In this document: positions 36,962-48,966 of the stretch, piece by piece
How positions within the stretch are numbered: position 1 is the first letter of the stretch
Layout: the number at the start of each line of letters is the position of its first letter
Translations under genes and position numbers: made by a program
Origin: Neurospora tetraspora
Taxonomy: Eukaryota; Ascomycota; Sordariomycetes; Sordariales; Sordariaceae
Assembly: GCF_033439725.1 (NCBI RefSeq)
Contig: NW_026944386.1
Coordinates: 1,674,001 to 1,738,000, forward strand
Length of the DNA stretch: 64,000 bases
Direction: 5' to 3'
Notes under the pieces: model-generated
Databases searched by the model: none
What the model was told of the DNA's origin: nothing
The model's input: the letters and a program-made list of their open reading frames with translations, nothing else

Positions 36962-38108
36962 TAGCAGCAGCAGCAGCAGCAAGGGGGGGATGGAAATGGG
37001 AACGGACACGGACAGCAATAACAGCAAGGAAAATAAGAGAGTGTTGTTAGATGGGGGGGGTTATGATGTTGGGCTGGGTTTGATGGACGGAATCTAGGAT
37101 TTATTGATATGCTTGGAGAAATGATGATACCCACAAGTTTAGCTTTAGCTTTGATTTGCGAACACGATTATACATATACCTGCTTACCAAATACTTAACA
37201 ATTTTATGCTACCAACTAACTACATGTATACCGGTTGAATGTTTGGTCGGGGTTTTTTCAGTGCGTTGGCGCGGCCTTTTATACCGGAATTAGGTTACTA
37301 CTACCCATAGTAGAGCCATATCTCGAGAGGTTTTTGTCAGCAAAGCTCAGGTCAGGACTCGAAACCTCGAAGGTAGTCGTCATCACACTTATTTTCTAAC
37401 CACCATTTGAACACAGTTACGTTTAAACTTCCCCTCGACTCTCATCATCCCAACCATCATGCGTATGTCTGAACCATTCATTGTGTCTTATAGCCGTGTA
37501 TTTTATCCACCACCCTTTTATCTTTTGTCCTTCCAAACTCTCCTTTTCAAGAACGATGAGTTATAGTTTGGTTACAACAAAGGCTTTATACTTGTTATGT
37601 CTTCTTCTCTAATCTTCATTCAATGACCGTTGCACAAACCACCTCCCTGCATGCACTCATTTGTTTATTTATTTGAACCCCATCCTTCCACCAATCCATC
37701 CATCCGCCGTCTTGACAGATATCAAGCAAACCAAACCAAACCAAACCGAACTTGAACCAGTTCATACCAAGAATCCGCAACTCAGAGCCAAATATGTAAG
37801 CGCCCAGGCCCCGCCCCACCCTCCTACTAGGGACGAGGACACACGCCTTTCCGCTTCTTTCTCTCCTTCAGATATGATTCTGGGTCGAGCGTGTTTCGCT
37901 TTTGGTACACGCGCTTCATGATGTTTCCTCCTTATTTTCCTGCATATGTTGGCTTATATCAAACGCTTTATTCCTTTACTGGCTCTCCCCCGTCAGCTTT
38001 CGCCTCTCTTTATCCTCTTCTTGTTCGTGCCTCTCGTAAGGTCATATCAGACCACTGATGGAAGATGCCCATCCCATTGCAAGTGCGACGATGTCTAATC
38101 GCTGGACT
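36962..38108. other. Intergenic region between the membrane protein gene and the snt1 3' end
   Basis: It begins with a second TAG and a short CAG run in frame with the upstream gene. The rest, about 1.1 kb, contains the 3' UTRs of two convergent genes. No other gene was recognised. Confidence 0.55.
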
Positions 38109-38403
38109 CTAATCCAGAGGAACGACATAATCTGTTCCATTATCTGGTGAGCGAAGGAGACTACCCACGGAGAACCGGACGACTTACCACATTTCCTACA
38201 TTTCCTACCACGCATACAGTTGATATAGCACGAATTACAAATCAGTTTACGGTCGATTTTTTGCCAAGCGTAGTGACCTATCCGACGTAAACTCATTAGC
38301 AATTGGCGTTAAGATTGGTAAATGGATAATACTCACCACACGTCGCACACCTCGTTGAGACCTGTATCGAACCCTCAGCCTCTTGAGATCCTGCCGCAGA
38401 CGA
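38109..38403 (-). other. In-frame spliced zinc-finger-like extension downstream of the snt1 stop
   Basis: Directly after the snt1 TAG the same frame stays open: SSAAGSQEAEGSIQVSTRCATC, then a GTGAGT donor at 38336. A consensus 59-nt intron follows, with a GCTAAT branch point and TAG acceptor at 38278. The frame continues GHYAWQKIDRKLICNSC, YINC, MRGRKCRKCG. A further GTAAGT donor lies at 38187; splicing to a CAG near 38132 would end the protein DYVVPLD at a TAG at 38109. The Cys pattern C-x2-C-x13-C-x2-C-x3-C-x5-C-x2-C looks like a treble-clef or GATA-like zinc finger. No ATG lies between the snt1 stop and the finger, so it has no start of its own. Whether it is translated is open. Confidence 0.6.
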
Positions 38404-41400
38404 CTAGCCAGCCCTTCTAGGATCTCCCTGACCCGGTCCGGGACCATGCCCCTGCTGGTCATACTGGTGCTGAGGTCGTAATTGTCTAGCCATCATGCCG
38501 CCTTGGTGGTGTTGCGGAGCATATTGTTGATGAGATGCCTGAACCGGGTTGCGCATGTCGTGCTGCATCGGTTGCTGCTGAACATGCTGCTGGTGCTGGG
38601 GCATCTGATGCTGCTGAGGATGGCCTTGGACCTGAATGTGCTGTGGGTGGGCGGCATTTGCGGGGACGCCATGCTGCTGTTGAGCTTGGAACTGTGCCGC
38701 ATGCTGCTCCCGCTGCTGAGCGGCTACCTCTCTAGGATCACGACCAAGTTCTCGCGGATCCCTACCCATGACTCGATGATCGCGACCTAGATCTCTAGAG
38801 CCCATCTCCCGTAACTGCGCGTCGCGTATCTGAGCATCCCTAATTTGCTCTGGGTAGCCTAGCGAGGAGGAGGGTGGCGGACCCATACCATCAAATCCGG
38901 CACTGACAGGCCCCGGCGTATAGCTTCTAGCCTGGGACATCTGCTGCATCCTGAGATCTGCAGGGGCTTCTCCTCGGCCAGGAACTTGTCCAGGGGGTCC
39001 GCCAGGGCCACCCTGCCCAGGACCAGGGGTATTGACGTATCTCACGTATGGCTGGCCCTGTGGCGGAACGGGCTCACCTCTCCGTAGGTTTTGGCGATCC
39101 CGAGGATCAGGCATCGGTGGGAATTGGCTCCTCCCATCGAGCGAGCGATGATGCTGATGCGACACTACATTGCCCGTGGGGCTTTGCGCTTCATGAGCCG
39201 AATATACTGCCTGGCCACGTGGAGTAGGTTCTCTCAATCCGAGGGAATGAGACTGCTGAGTAGGTGTGGCCTGCCACGAGTGTTGCTGCTGAGACATTGC
39301 ACTGCCCATCTGTGGGGGTTTAGCCTGAACGTTGGGACCGTGTTGTGCGGCCCAAGCTGTTTGAGACGGCACAGAAGCCTGGCTAGACTTGGATGGTGTT
39401 GGATGCGACGGCGGCCAGCCTAGTTGTTGCTGCTGCTGTTGTTGTTGTTGTTGTTGCTGCTGCTGTCGCTGCTGCAGACTTGGAACAGCGGCCTGCCCCT
39501 GTTGGGTCGATGACCATTCCTCCCGAGCCGACTGAGCTTCGCGTCGGCCCGAGAGCGACGACGGATGGGCTGCGTATTGCGGCGTAGGCGAAGCAGCATG
39601 AGCCTGTGAAGTGGCATAGGCCTGATATTGCTGTTGACTTGAATATGCCATTTGGGGCTGCTGTAAATGCTGCTGCGAGTGTTGCTGAGGATGTTGCGCT
39701 GACTGAGAGTAGCGATGCACCTGATGAGACACAGGAGAGTTTGACGCGCCCGGCTGGTGCTGTGGTTGATACTGATGTCGTGAGTAGAACTCTCTGTTGT
39801 CACCAGCTGCTGAAACTTGTTGTTCCATGCCTGAGCCCATACTCGACCTGGCGACGTTCATATGCTGGGGCTGTGGCGACTGAGCATGATAAGGCTTCAA
39901 TGATGGAATAGCAGCCTGAGCGGCCGAAGGGGGGTTGCGCGCGTACGGATACCCAGAGGCTTCGGTGTCCCTGCGCTGCGATGCCGATGCAGTAGTGGTC
40001 GGCGGCTGGGGAGAACGAGCAGACATCTGCTGAGGCGGCGGAGTTGACGTTGACGCCGCTCCAGGTATGGATGCAACATCGTTGACCCGTTTAGGGGCCG
40101 GGGCAGGCGCAGGAGGGTTATCATCGTTGAGTATGGAGAAGATACTGCTGACCTTCTTTGGCTCAGGCGGATGAGACATAGCGGGCGGAGCTTGAGGTGG
40201 AGGAACAGGTTGAGCGGCGGACGTGTTCGCAGGGTATTGTTCCTGCATCGAGGTCGGCACAGGGCGCTGCGTGCTCGGTACGGGCGGTCTCTCCATCGCC
40301 GGGCTAAGCTGCGGAGGTGTGCGCTGGGAGGGCATAGACTCGCTGAGCAGGTTGCGGACAGGTTGAACTTGGACAGGCGGTGTGTAAGACTGCGAAGCGG
40401 GGGGTGCCATGGTCCTTGGGGGATCCTGCCGTCCCATGGGCGCCGCTTCCGCCCTAGGCTGCATGGAGCGCTGCGGAGGCAGGAAGTTCTGGAATGGATC
40501 TCCATGGTGCAATGGCTGCTCTGGCTCCTGCTTGAAGCGCATGGCCGGGCGCTCCATCGGTCGCGGTTGCTCTCTTGGCTGGAGCGGCTCCATCCTGATC
40601 TGCCGTTCCCGACCTTCGCGAATTTCACGAACTTCGCGCACCTCATGTTGCTGGGACAGCAGGGGCATTGGGCGGTTGGCATCAGATATCCATCCTGCCG
40701 AACGGGGCATGGCCTCGCTTGCGGACGGCATGGACGAAGAGGGAACGGGAGCTGTCTTTTGGGAGATGCGGACCGACTGATGCGGTGTTTGAGCCGGAGC
40801 TTGCGATACCGGGATGGGCTCGCCTTCTCTCTCCGCGAATGCGAAGGCGGCGGTCGGCTGCCGAAGTGGACGAGGCACCGGAGACATAGTCTGTGTGACC
40901 GCTGGTCCGGGTCCGCTCGGTGTCTGCGGCGACGGTGCCGGAGTTGCTGCGGCAGCTGCCGATGCTGCCACTGGTGCCGAAGGTAGAGGCGCCGGCATTA
41001 CTGTGGGCGATCGTTGCACAAGCGCATGTGTTACGGGTGACGCTTGGATCGGAGTTACCTGGAAACGGCTAAAAGGCTGGTTGGCCGGCGCTGCTTCTGA
41101 TTTGGCGGGTTGAGGCTCCTCGGCTTCCGCAGCAGCCAACGGCCGATGTCCTGACGAGGAAGGAACATCGTACCGCTTCCTTGGTCCTGCAGAGGGAGTG
41201 GGCGGAGGAGGTCGCCTCTCTCCTCTCTGTTTCTTGAGATCGGCCTCGGTAGCAATCTGTTCCCATTCCTGCTTGCCCTCTTTCTTTTGCCTCAAATAGT
41301 AATTCCTCACCTAAACACGTGTTAGTCAGTTGTTCCTATCCTTTGGGCCAAACATCCGCACAGGCGACGGGAAGTACTTACCATGACTTGAGTTTTGGTT

Positions 41401-44400
41401 CCCATGTGGTTGGCAATTGCACTCCAGTCGGTGCCAAAGGAGCGTAAAAGATTGGGGAAGTCATTCGATTCCGAAACGCTCCAGTAACTGGATGCTTGTT
41501 GTGGAGTGCGAATGCGCTCAGGCCCGGATGGCTGTCCAATCTCGAAGGTGGGGAGAGAAGCCGGCGGCGCGGGAGGCTCTGGACGCAGGGAAGGGGGAGC
41601 CATGACCTCGGAAATGGTTGTTGAGGCCAGTGTAGGCGGTGCTCTTTCGGGACTGGCAAGGGGTGTTTGTTGAGCGGGCGCCAGTGGTGGTTGCATGCTT
41701 CCAGGGGGTACATCGAACATGGGATTCTGAACACGGGCGCCCAGTTCCGCCGGGGTCTTGGGAGGCATCCATTCAGGGTTTTGTACTCTTGTGGAATTCG
41801 ACCGAGACCTGGCATTCGTCCCCTTACCCGAAGCCGCTGGAGGTGTCGGCGCGATAGCTTGAGCGGGCTTCGGGACCTTTGGCTCTTTGTCTGCCTTGGG
41901 TTGGCGAGCTCTGCGGCCACCTTTCTTGACCCCCTCGGGTTTCTCAGCACCGCTGTCGTTCTTTGGTTCCGTGGTAGTACCTGCTCTCCTGCGGCCGGGA
42001 GTAGCAGAAGGAGTAGCACCGTCGGAGTCAGCATTAGGCGTGGCCTCATGGCCCCAGGAAGGAGCAGCAGCGCGGCGCGGCTGCTGACGGCGACCGTTGC
42101 TGTTCTCCCCGTTCTCCTGGTTTTCCTCTGTCGCCTCATTCTCTGGATTCCCCAGTTCTGACACCAAGGCGTTATACTTTTGCTTCCCACGTCCCTTCTT
42201 CCGCCTTCGTGGCTGCTTCCTAAGCCTCTCCTTCAGATTCAGCTCCCTCTTCTTTGCATAATAGTACTGAATGACGGAGTGGAAGTCGCGGTTCGGTAGT
42301 TCGTGGGCGATCTTGCCCCATTGCTTGGGATACTCGAGGTATGCCTTTTCGAACTTCTCCGCCTCTTCCGCAGTGAAGTTGACATGGTATGGAACCGCCT
42401 GCCAGGTCTCCACGAGCTTGTCCAAGGGCAGCAAGCCCGCTGTATCGACAAAGAGTTGATGATCCTTTTCTTCGTCTGTCCAAATCATCTCGGGAATCAC
42501 GGCCTCCTTATCGGTCCGATATTTTTCCCGTTGAGCTCTTTCCTCTCGCTCTTTCTTCTCCTGTGCTTCTCGAATCGACTCTTGGATCGCATACTCGACG
42601 TCGAGTTCGGTTGAAAAGCGACTAGTTGTTCTCCTTCCTCCCTCCTTACCGTGATGATCAGACCCCGAGTTACCCTTACCTCCCGAGGCCTTATCTTTAT
42701 CCGACTGCGAGAATTGATTTCTGCTCTTGACGGCGGTGGGGTCATCTGAAAGAGTGAACCGAAGGTAGGCATCGTAGTTCTTGCGGTATACCTGCTTTGC
42801 TTCCTGTTGTTCCTTCGCCGTCTCCTCGGCCCTATCCCGGATGTTGCCCATGAAGAACGCTCCAAACCCGGGACTTTGCTCTGAGAGCTTGCGAACCTTG
42901 CTGCTTTGATACCACGGCTTAACATTGAATACTGGCAGTTCATCAGTGGGTGGTGTGGTGGATAGTTCTCTGATGTTCTCAACGCTGCCATAAACGCTAA
43001 CATCTTCCTCGGTCCTCTCCTCGCTGTCCTCGTCCATGCGTGATGGACTGGTACCGTCAAAAGTGGGCTGGTCAAACGGCTGAGGAAATCGCGAAACGCC
43101 CTCTCCATCACCGCTCACATCGCGTAAGGGCACGGACTTGCGAATGGGTTGTAGGGCATCCCGTGCCTCGTCATCGACATCAACCATATCGACATCTTGG
43201 TCGATGAGCTTGTGCTCTTCGACGGTTGGCAAAGGAGGTAGTCCTGATCCACCTGTGTCCAATTCCTCCATCTTAGGTTGAGGCTCAGGGCGGTGGAACG
43301 ACGTCTCCTCATCTTCCTCGACGGTCGGGATTGCTGAAAGTTCCCGATCCGTGGGAGCCTGCTCATGAGTTTCCGCTTCCTGTTCTACCTCCGCCTCCGC
43401 CTCCGCCTCCGGTTCCGGCTCCGGCTCCGTCACAGACTCTGGTTCCGGTTCTGTCAGTGGCTGAAGTGGCTGCGCCTGCGCCTGCGCCTGCGGTTGAGGT
43501 TGACGTTGACGTTGACGTGGCGGGCTTTGCTCCGGTTCTGGCAGCTTCTCTGGCAGCAACTGTGGTGCCTTTTCCTTTTTGGGCTCAGGAACCGGCTTTG
43601 GCTCAGGCTCAGGCTCAGGCTCCGAGACATGGGGCGGCTCATGTTCATCCTGTTTCTGTGCTGGTTTCTGTGCTGGTTTCTCTACCGGTTCCTCAACCTG
43701 TTCAGCGGGTTGCTCCTGAACAACCATAGGCACAGCCTCTTGCACAGGTGGACGCTTCGGCTTCGCGTCAGACAGTGACTGTTGCTGAGGTTTAGGTTCT
43801 GGTGACGGTTCCTTCTGTTTGTGGGCTTTTGGTACTGGTCGAGGGAACGAGTATCCTTCTGGGACGCCACCAATCATGTCTACGAGAGGAACATTGTCAC
43901 TGACCACCTTGGCCACGGCATCGTGAACAGCGCATGCATACTGCCTGGCAATCTGGATGGGGACACCCGCTGTGCTATCCTTGAGTTTCTTGAGCTCGGT
44001 TTCCTGCTTTGTGATTTCAGCCTCGAAATAGTCATCCATGTCTTCGTCATCATCGGACTCGGTGCCAGGAAGTGAGGTCTGTTGAGTAGGCAGCTGGAGC
44101 CGAGTAGTTGAGGGGATCGCGAGAACACTACGCTTCCGCTTGACCGGCACCCTAGACTCGGGAATCCTACTCTTGTCCGCGTCCTCTCGCTGTCGCAATG
44201 GTGCCATATTTGCGGGCCTTTCATCGCGACGTTCAACGTCCAGATCTCTGAAGGATCGCTGGGGTCCCCCGAAAGAGTCCATCCTCATATCTCTGTTATC
44301 AAAAGATGCTCTGGTATCCCTGTCCACTGAGGCCCTTGCAGATTGCGTGCCCCTCTCGGGCCTGATTGGCGTGTCATTTGCTCCCGTAAGCAGCGAGCTA

Positions 44401-46187
44401 CGGGACTGTCCGTCTGCTGCCACAAGGTGCGATTCAGATTTGGCATCGGGACTACGAGGTCTCCTCTCTGTCTCGCCATGGTGGTCAGAATGTGAAGATT
44501 CAGGCCGATGTCCACCAAACGGCCTTCCATGTTGCGACTGCGACACAAAGCTCTGAGACCTGGCAGACTTTGGCGATTCGGGGATCTTCTTGCCGAGAGT
44601 CGGGTTGATCCATTGCTTACTGGACCGCTGTGCTCTCGGGCCGACCGGTATGGAAGGGCTTCCTTCGGGCAAAAGCGGCTTGGAGGGACCGGTTGGAGGC
44701 CCCCTCTCGATATTGGCGGGAGGGAGGCCGGTGGCTGGAGGTCTGTCCTGCCTTTCTTCGGTGATGAGAGCCCTGGGACCGGTCGGCGGTGCCTTACCCG
44801 TGACGGACTGGATCTCAGCCGATGAAGGCTGACGGCTAGGAACGGATCCAAAAGCGGGAGCGGACGGGGCAAGCGGGGGCGGGGAAACATCCTTGGTTGT
44901 CGTCGGGACCGGCTCGTGCGAAACGCGATCCAGCTTTTGTCGGGGCGGTGGTTCACGATTGTCTCTTTCCCTGGGGTCACGATCATCGCGCATGTCCCTG
45001 ACCGTGTCCATATATCGAGCAGGAGGTTCTCTGCGGTCCCGGTCGTCCATGAGATCCCTCTGGGGCCCCCAACGACCCTCCTGAGAACGACTGCGAGGCT
45101 GCCAGTTACGGTGATCCCTGTGGTCATCGTAGAATATGCCTCTTCCACGGCCGCCTCTATCCCAGTCGCCGCCTCTTCCTCTACCGCCGCGGTTTCCGCC
45201 ACGTGAGTTATATCCGCCGCGAAATCCGCCACGATCTGGTATGCCGCGATCTAGCATACCGCGATCCTGTATGCCACGGTCTGGTATGCCGCGATCTGGA
45301 ATGGGTGCGAAAGGGGGGTCGGATGATGATGAGCCTGCCGATAAAGGCCCGGCATCCCTAGAACCCCTCCTGGCGCGCTCGGCGTCAACATTCAGCGGCA
45401 AGTCTCGAGGATCTCTAAAGTCCCGTCCTATGTCACGGCCCATATCCCTTCCCATATCACGACCGGGTGGAGATCGAGGCCTTCCCTGGGGTGAGAGCCT
45501 CCGACCCCTCGGAACAAAGGCATCCCGATCTCGATTAGGGTGCCATTCTCGGTCGCGTTCGCGGCTTCGGTCGTCTCTGAAAGGGGGGCGGTCTCGGAAG
45601 TCGGGCGGTTCACGATCTCGTCCACGGTCTCTGCTGTCGTCCCGCCATGCTCGGCCGCCTCGTCCGCCGCCTCTACCTCGCCCACCGCGGAAGTCTCCAG
45701 CAAAGCCACCGCCGCGCGGTCCACTCGGTGGATCCAGGAGTAGGGCCTTGGGGCCGCGGGGTGGTTCTCGACCGGCGAAGGAATCACGTCCCTGGAAGCC
45801 ACCGCGCGAGTCGGCCATGGACTGGCGTCGGCGGTCACCGTCGAAGTGCTGGGAGTTGAGCGGGCCGCGGTCTCCCTGGTCCCCCCGGTCTCTGTAAGGG
45901 GGTGGAGGCGAGCGGTCCCGGGGCGAGCGGGAGCGGCGATCGCCGTCGTATCTACTGCCGTTGTACCTTGACCTGTAGGAATCATAGTGGTGAGCAACAG
46001 GGTGGGGAGGAGGGTAGTGCTGGCTGTTGTGGTAGGAGGGGGTACGGTTGTGTTGGCCACGGTGAAGAGGAGGAGGAGGCGGCAGTGGAGAGGAAGAGGG
46101 AGAGGATGCGGCTAGATGGCGAGGGTGTGGGTGTGGGACATGGTCATGGCGGTGATGGTTGTCTTGGTGGTGATGGAAATAGGGCAT
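38404..46187 (-). CDS. snt1: SANT-domain corepressor Snt1 (Set3/Hos2 histone deacetylase complex subunit)
   Basis: Two long exons, 46187-41382 and 41310-38404 (71-nt intron, GTAAGT...TTTAG, phase 0), give 2570 residues up to the TAG. The N-terminus is His/Pro-rich, then very Arg/Gly/Asp-rich with RGG-like and DRGIPDRG repeats. A Pro/Glu acidic region follows. The first SANT domain (about 1225-1310) begins WTDEEKDHQLF and has PNRDFHSVIQYYYAKKRELN. The second (about 1565-1615) is split by the intron: YWSVSESNDFPNLLRSFGTD, then VRNYYLRQK. The C-terminal third is Gln/Pro-rich with a poly-Q run. The tandem SANT arrangement is that of yeast Snt1 and animal NCoR/SMRT, which scaffold Hos2/HDAC3-type deacetylases in the nucleus. 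The stop is notable because the frame continues into a spliced zinc-finger-like segment. Confidence 0.9.
39420..39478 (-). repeat. Poly-Q tract in snt1
   Basis: A run of mixed CAG and CAA codons, interrupted once by Arg (QQRQQQQQ...), encodes a long Gln stretch in the C-terminal third of Snt1. Confidence 0.9.
45226..45303 (-). repeat. Short tandem repeats encoding DRGIPDRG units in snt1
   Basis: About five diverged copies of a 15-18 bp unit give IPDRG, IQDRG and MLDRG variants in the Arg-rich N-terminal region. Confidence 0.7.
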
Positions 46188-48966
46188 TGGCGCGGCGGTT
46201 GTTGGGCACGATGAGTTGGCGTTTGAAGCCGCCTTGTCGGCTTTTTCTTTCTTCGCAGCTTAGGTCGGGCTGATGCGTTACGGAGGAGGGACGCGTGCTT
46301 TTGCTGCGGGCGTATATGGTAGTTTAATAATGAAGACACATACATTTGCAATGAGGGCCTGCGCCCTTGAGTATGGATTAGACGGCTCGGCGCAGCATCC
46401 GGGGGCCCACACAATGCTGTTGATGGTCTATACTGAATATCTCCTTTGTGGTGTTGTTGTTGTTGTTGTTGTCGTCGATGACAATATGGTGTGTGATGCT
46501 GTCGGTGAGGTGTTGTGATGTTGTTGTTGAGTTGCCGACACGGAGCGAGGTCACGGGCCTAGAGTGATGTGACGTGGGGACGGGGTGGCGCTGGTCGACG
46601 AAAGATGTTGAAGATGGGATGTTTAGTTCCACCTGCAGGGCAGTTACCTCGTCGGTCCAGGGCTCCAGGGCTCCAGGCGAATACCGTCGGAAACAAGACG
46701 TTGAAGTGGATGGAATGAATGGACGTGGAAGTAACCGAACTCAAGTGCGGCTGAGGCTGAATAATGGAACTACCAAGTAGAACACCAAAGCAGTAAGGTA
46801 CCTCAGGAAACGGCAAACGCGTGTCACCCGGTCGTACTCGTCAGGATCCGTTCTTGGATGTCTTGTCTTCAAGTTGTCCCTGCCTGGTTTCTTAAGAAAA
46901 AGTCAATGCACGTCCCGCGCTTGTGCTTGGTGGATTCGTCTGTCGGTTTTAGAAAGAAGCTCAATGGAACAATGTCGGCCGAGAGATCGGAAACCCTCGA
47001 AACCTGGAAGTGATGACTATGGAAGGCCTGTCCTCTGTAGGGCCCTCTGCAAAGGGCAACTTGCTAGAGTCCCCGTCGGCGAGCGGACTAGCGGACACTC
47101 CAGCGGAGACGGAGGGGGGTTCTTTCCAGCTTCACGTTACACCGGTGGAGCCCTGGAGAGCGAGGCTGCGAGGTTACGGTAACGTGGTAAGGTACTGTAA
47201 GGAACTCTGGGAACGCACGCGGATACCGGCCTAGATTCTGGATGCCCCTGGGATTCCGGGGTTCTCGATACGGTAAGGCAGGAGTAAAGGTAAGTACCTA
47301 GGTACACAGCTCTTGTGACTTTCGATGAAAGGGATCGATGACTGGAGGACGGTCAACGGAATGGCATTGGCACAGTCCGGGAAAGGGCTGGATTGAAGGA
47401 CGGGAGATCAAGATTGGATGGAGAAGGGAAATGGGTGGATCTCGAATTTCTCCCGTTTCTGTTTTCAACACTTGCTGAATCTTGAAAGGAGTCCGTGCAG
47501 CCACTGCAAGAAAAGATGGAGAGAATTGGCAGGATTCCTGCACTGCGTGACATTTCCCCCTTTGCTTGTGCCTTTGGCATTCAATCGTGCCCAAGATGCC
47601 TTGCCGCCGCCAAGTCCAGTGTTGGCACCGTTCCCGTCCCCCATCCCTCATCCCTCATCCCCCGTCAAATGTCACTCACTGCCACTTCACAGAATACGTA
47701 CCGGTACGTACCCTCGAACTGTCGGGTGGTCGGCGGACCGCGCTAGACCTGATTCGCTCCAGCAATGTGGTCTCAGAACGTGCAGCCGTGGCCCGTGCAG
47801 CCATTTCACCAAAAATGCAGAATGCACAATTGCGGATCCCCATGTCTCAGCCTCTGATTGGCGGTCCCAGAATGTCAGTGCTGCGCCCGGGCTTGCCAAG
47901 ACATCTTTTTGGTTTTTGGTCTTGTCTTTCCGGCATTCGCATGAGCCATTTCCACTTGGCTTTGAATGGTCCGAGCTTCTTCAAAAAAGCGTTGAATCAT
48001 CTCCACATCGAAATCCGACCGAATCAGGCATGGTCTGTGACCCCCCGGCCAGAACTGCTTTCTTTATTTTCAAGGTCAACATCCAGTCTAGGGACCCAGT
48101 CTTCGTTTGGCCGTCTACGACCCCGGCGAGCCCGGATTCCGATGCTAAGAAGTGCGATTTGATCGATATATCATGATGGGCGTTGAGTAGCTTGAAGGAC
48201 AAAACCGAGATGACTCGATTCTTGACGCTATCCGAACCGACATCTTGCCTTTCGTACCGGTACTCAAAGTTCGCCCCGCCGTTGGAGCGCGCTGCCGGGC
48301 TGCAGACACTTGCGCCCAATCAGCGATCAGGTTCAACATGTGACATGTTCAACTTCCACACACTTTTGACATGTCTTTCCCAGGCCACGGCAGAACGCAC
48401 AATGCCCATGAAAGCTTGTTCAATGTACAATATGTTCCATGTAAAAATCTTAGTTATAGAGTGCAAGCATGAAGTTGGGAGCATTGCGTGAACATGAGGC
48501 ATCAAGCAGCTGCAAAGGCAAGGTACAGGTCGCTCTAAAGCATCACTCCCTCCAGCAACAGTCAACACCCAAAATATTCGAGAAGCAAATGATTTAGGCT
48601 TTTGCAAATAACAAACATCAAAAAGAGCAAAAGTAGCCAAAACGTTGCTCACGTAGTAAACACAAGGCGTAGAAAGAACTACAACTGTCACTGGGGTTAT
48701 ACCTGCGTTCCTGTACGTATCTAGAACGGCCAACCTTGCCGGGGCCATCTCCCTAGCTAGCTGCTCCACATCAGATCTCGACCGGTCGACCCAGCATCCC
48801 GTTTTGGGAACTTTTAGAGTTTAGGTACCTGAGACGAAAATAAAACAACCATATGACACACCTCACTTAGACACACGCATATCTCACTCACATCAACAAA
48901 CCTTCATCCACTCTCATCTTAACCAACTCTTTCTCAACACAAAAGGACTCACAGACAACAATAAAA
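46188..48966. other. Divergent promoter region between snt1 and deoxyhypusine synthase
   Basis: About 2.8 kb between two start codons on opposite strands, with a short GTT/GTC run near 46455. Open frames such as 47418-48176 have no recognisable domain and overlap one another in several frames, so I do not call a gene. Confidence 0.55.

Noticed and set aside
38404-38464. An intron from a GTATGA donor at 38464 to the TAG acceptor at 38404 as the way round the snt1 stop
   Set aside because: Splicing there would put the next exon in a different frame and lose the Cys-rich finger, and there is no good branch point.
47418-48176. 252-codon plus-strand frame before deoxyhypusine synthase
   Set aside because: Several overlapping frames of similar length occur here and none shows a domain or codon pattern like its neighbours.
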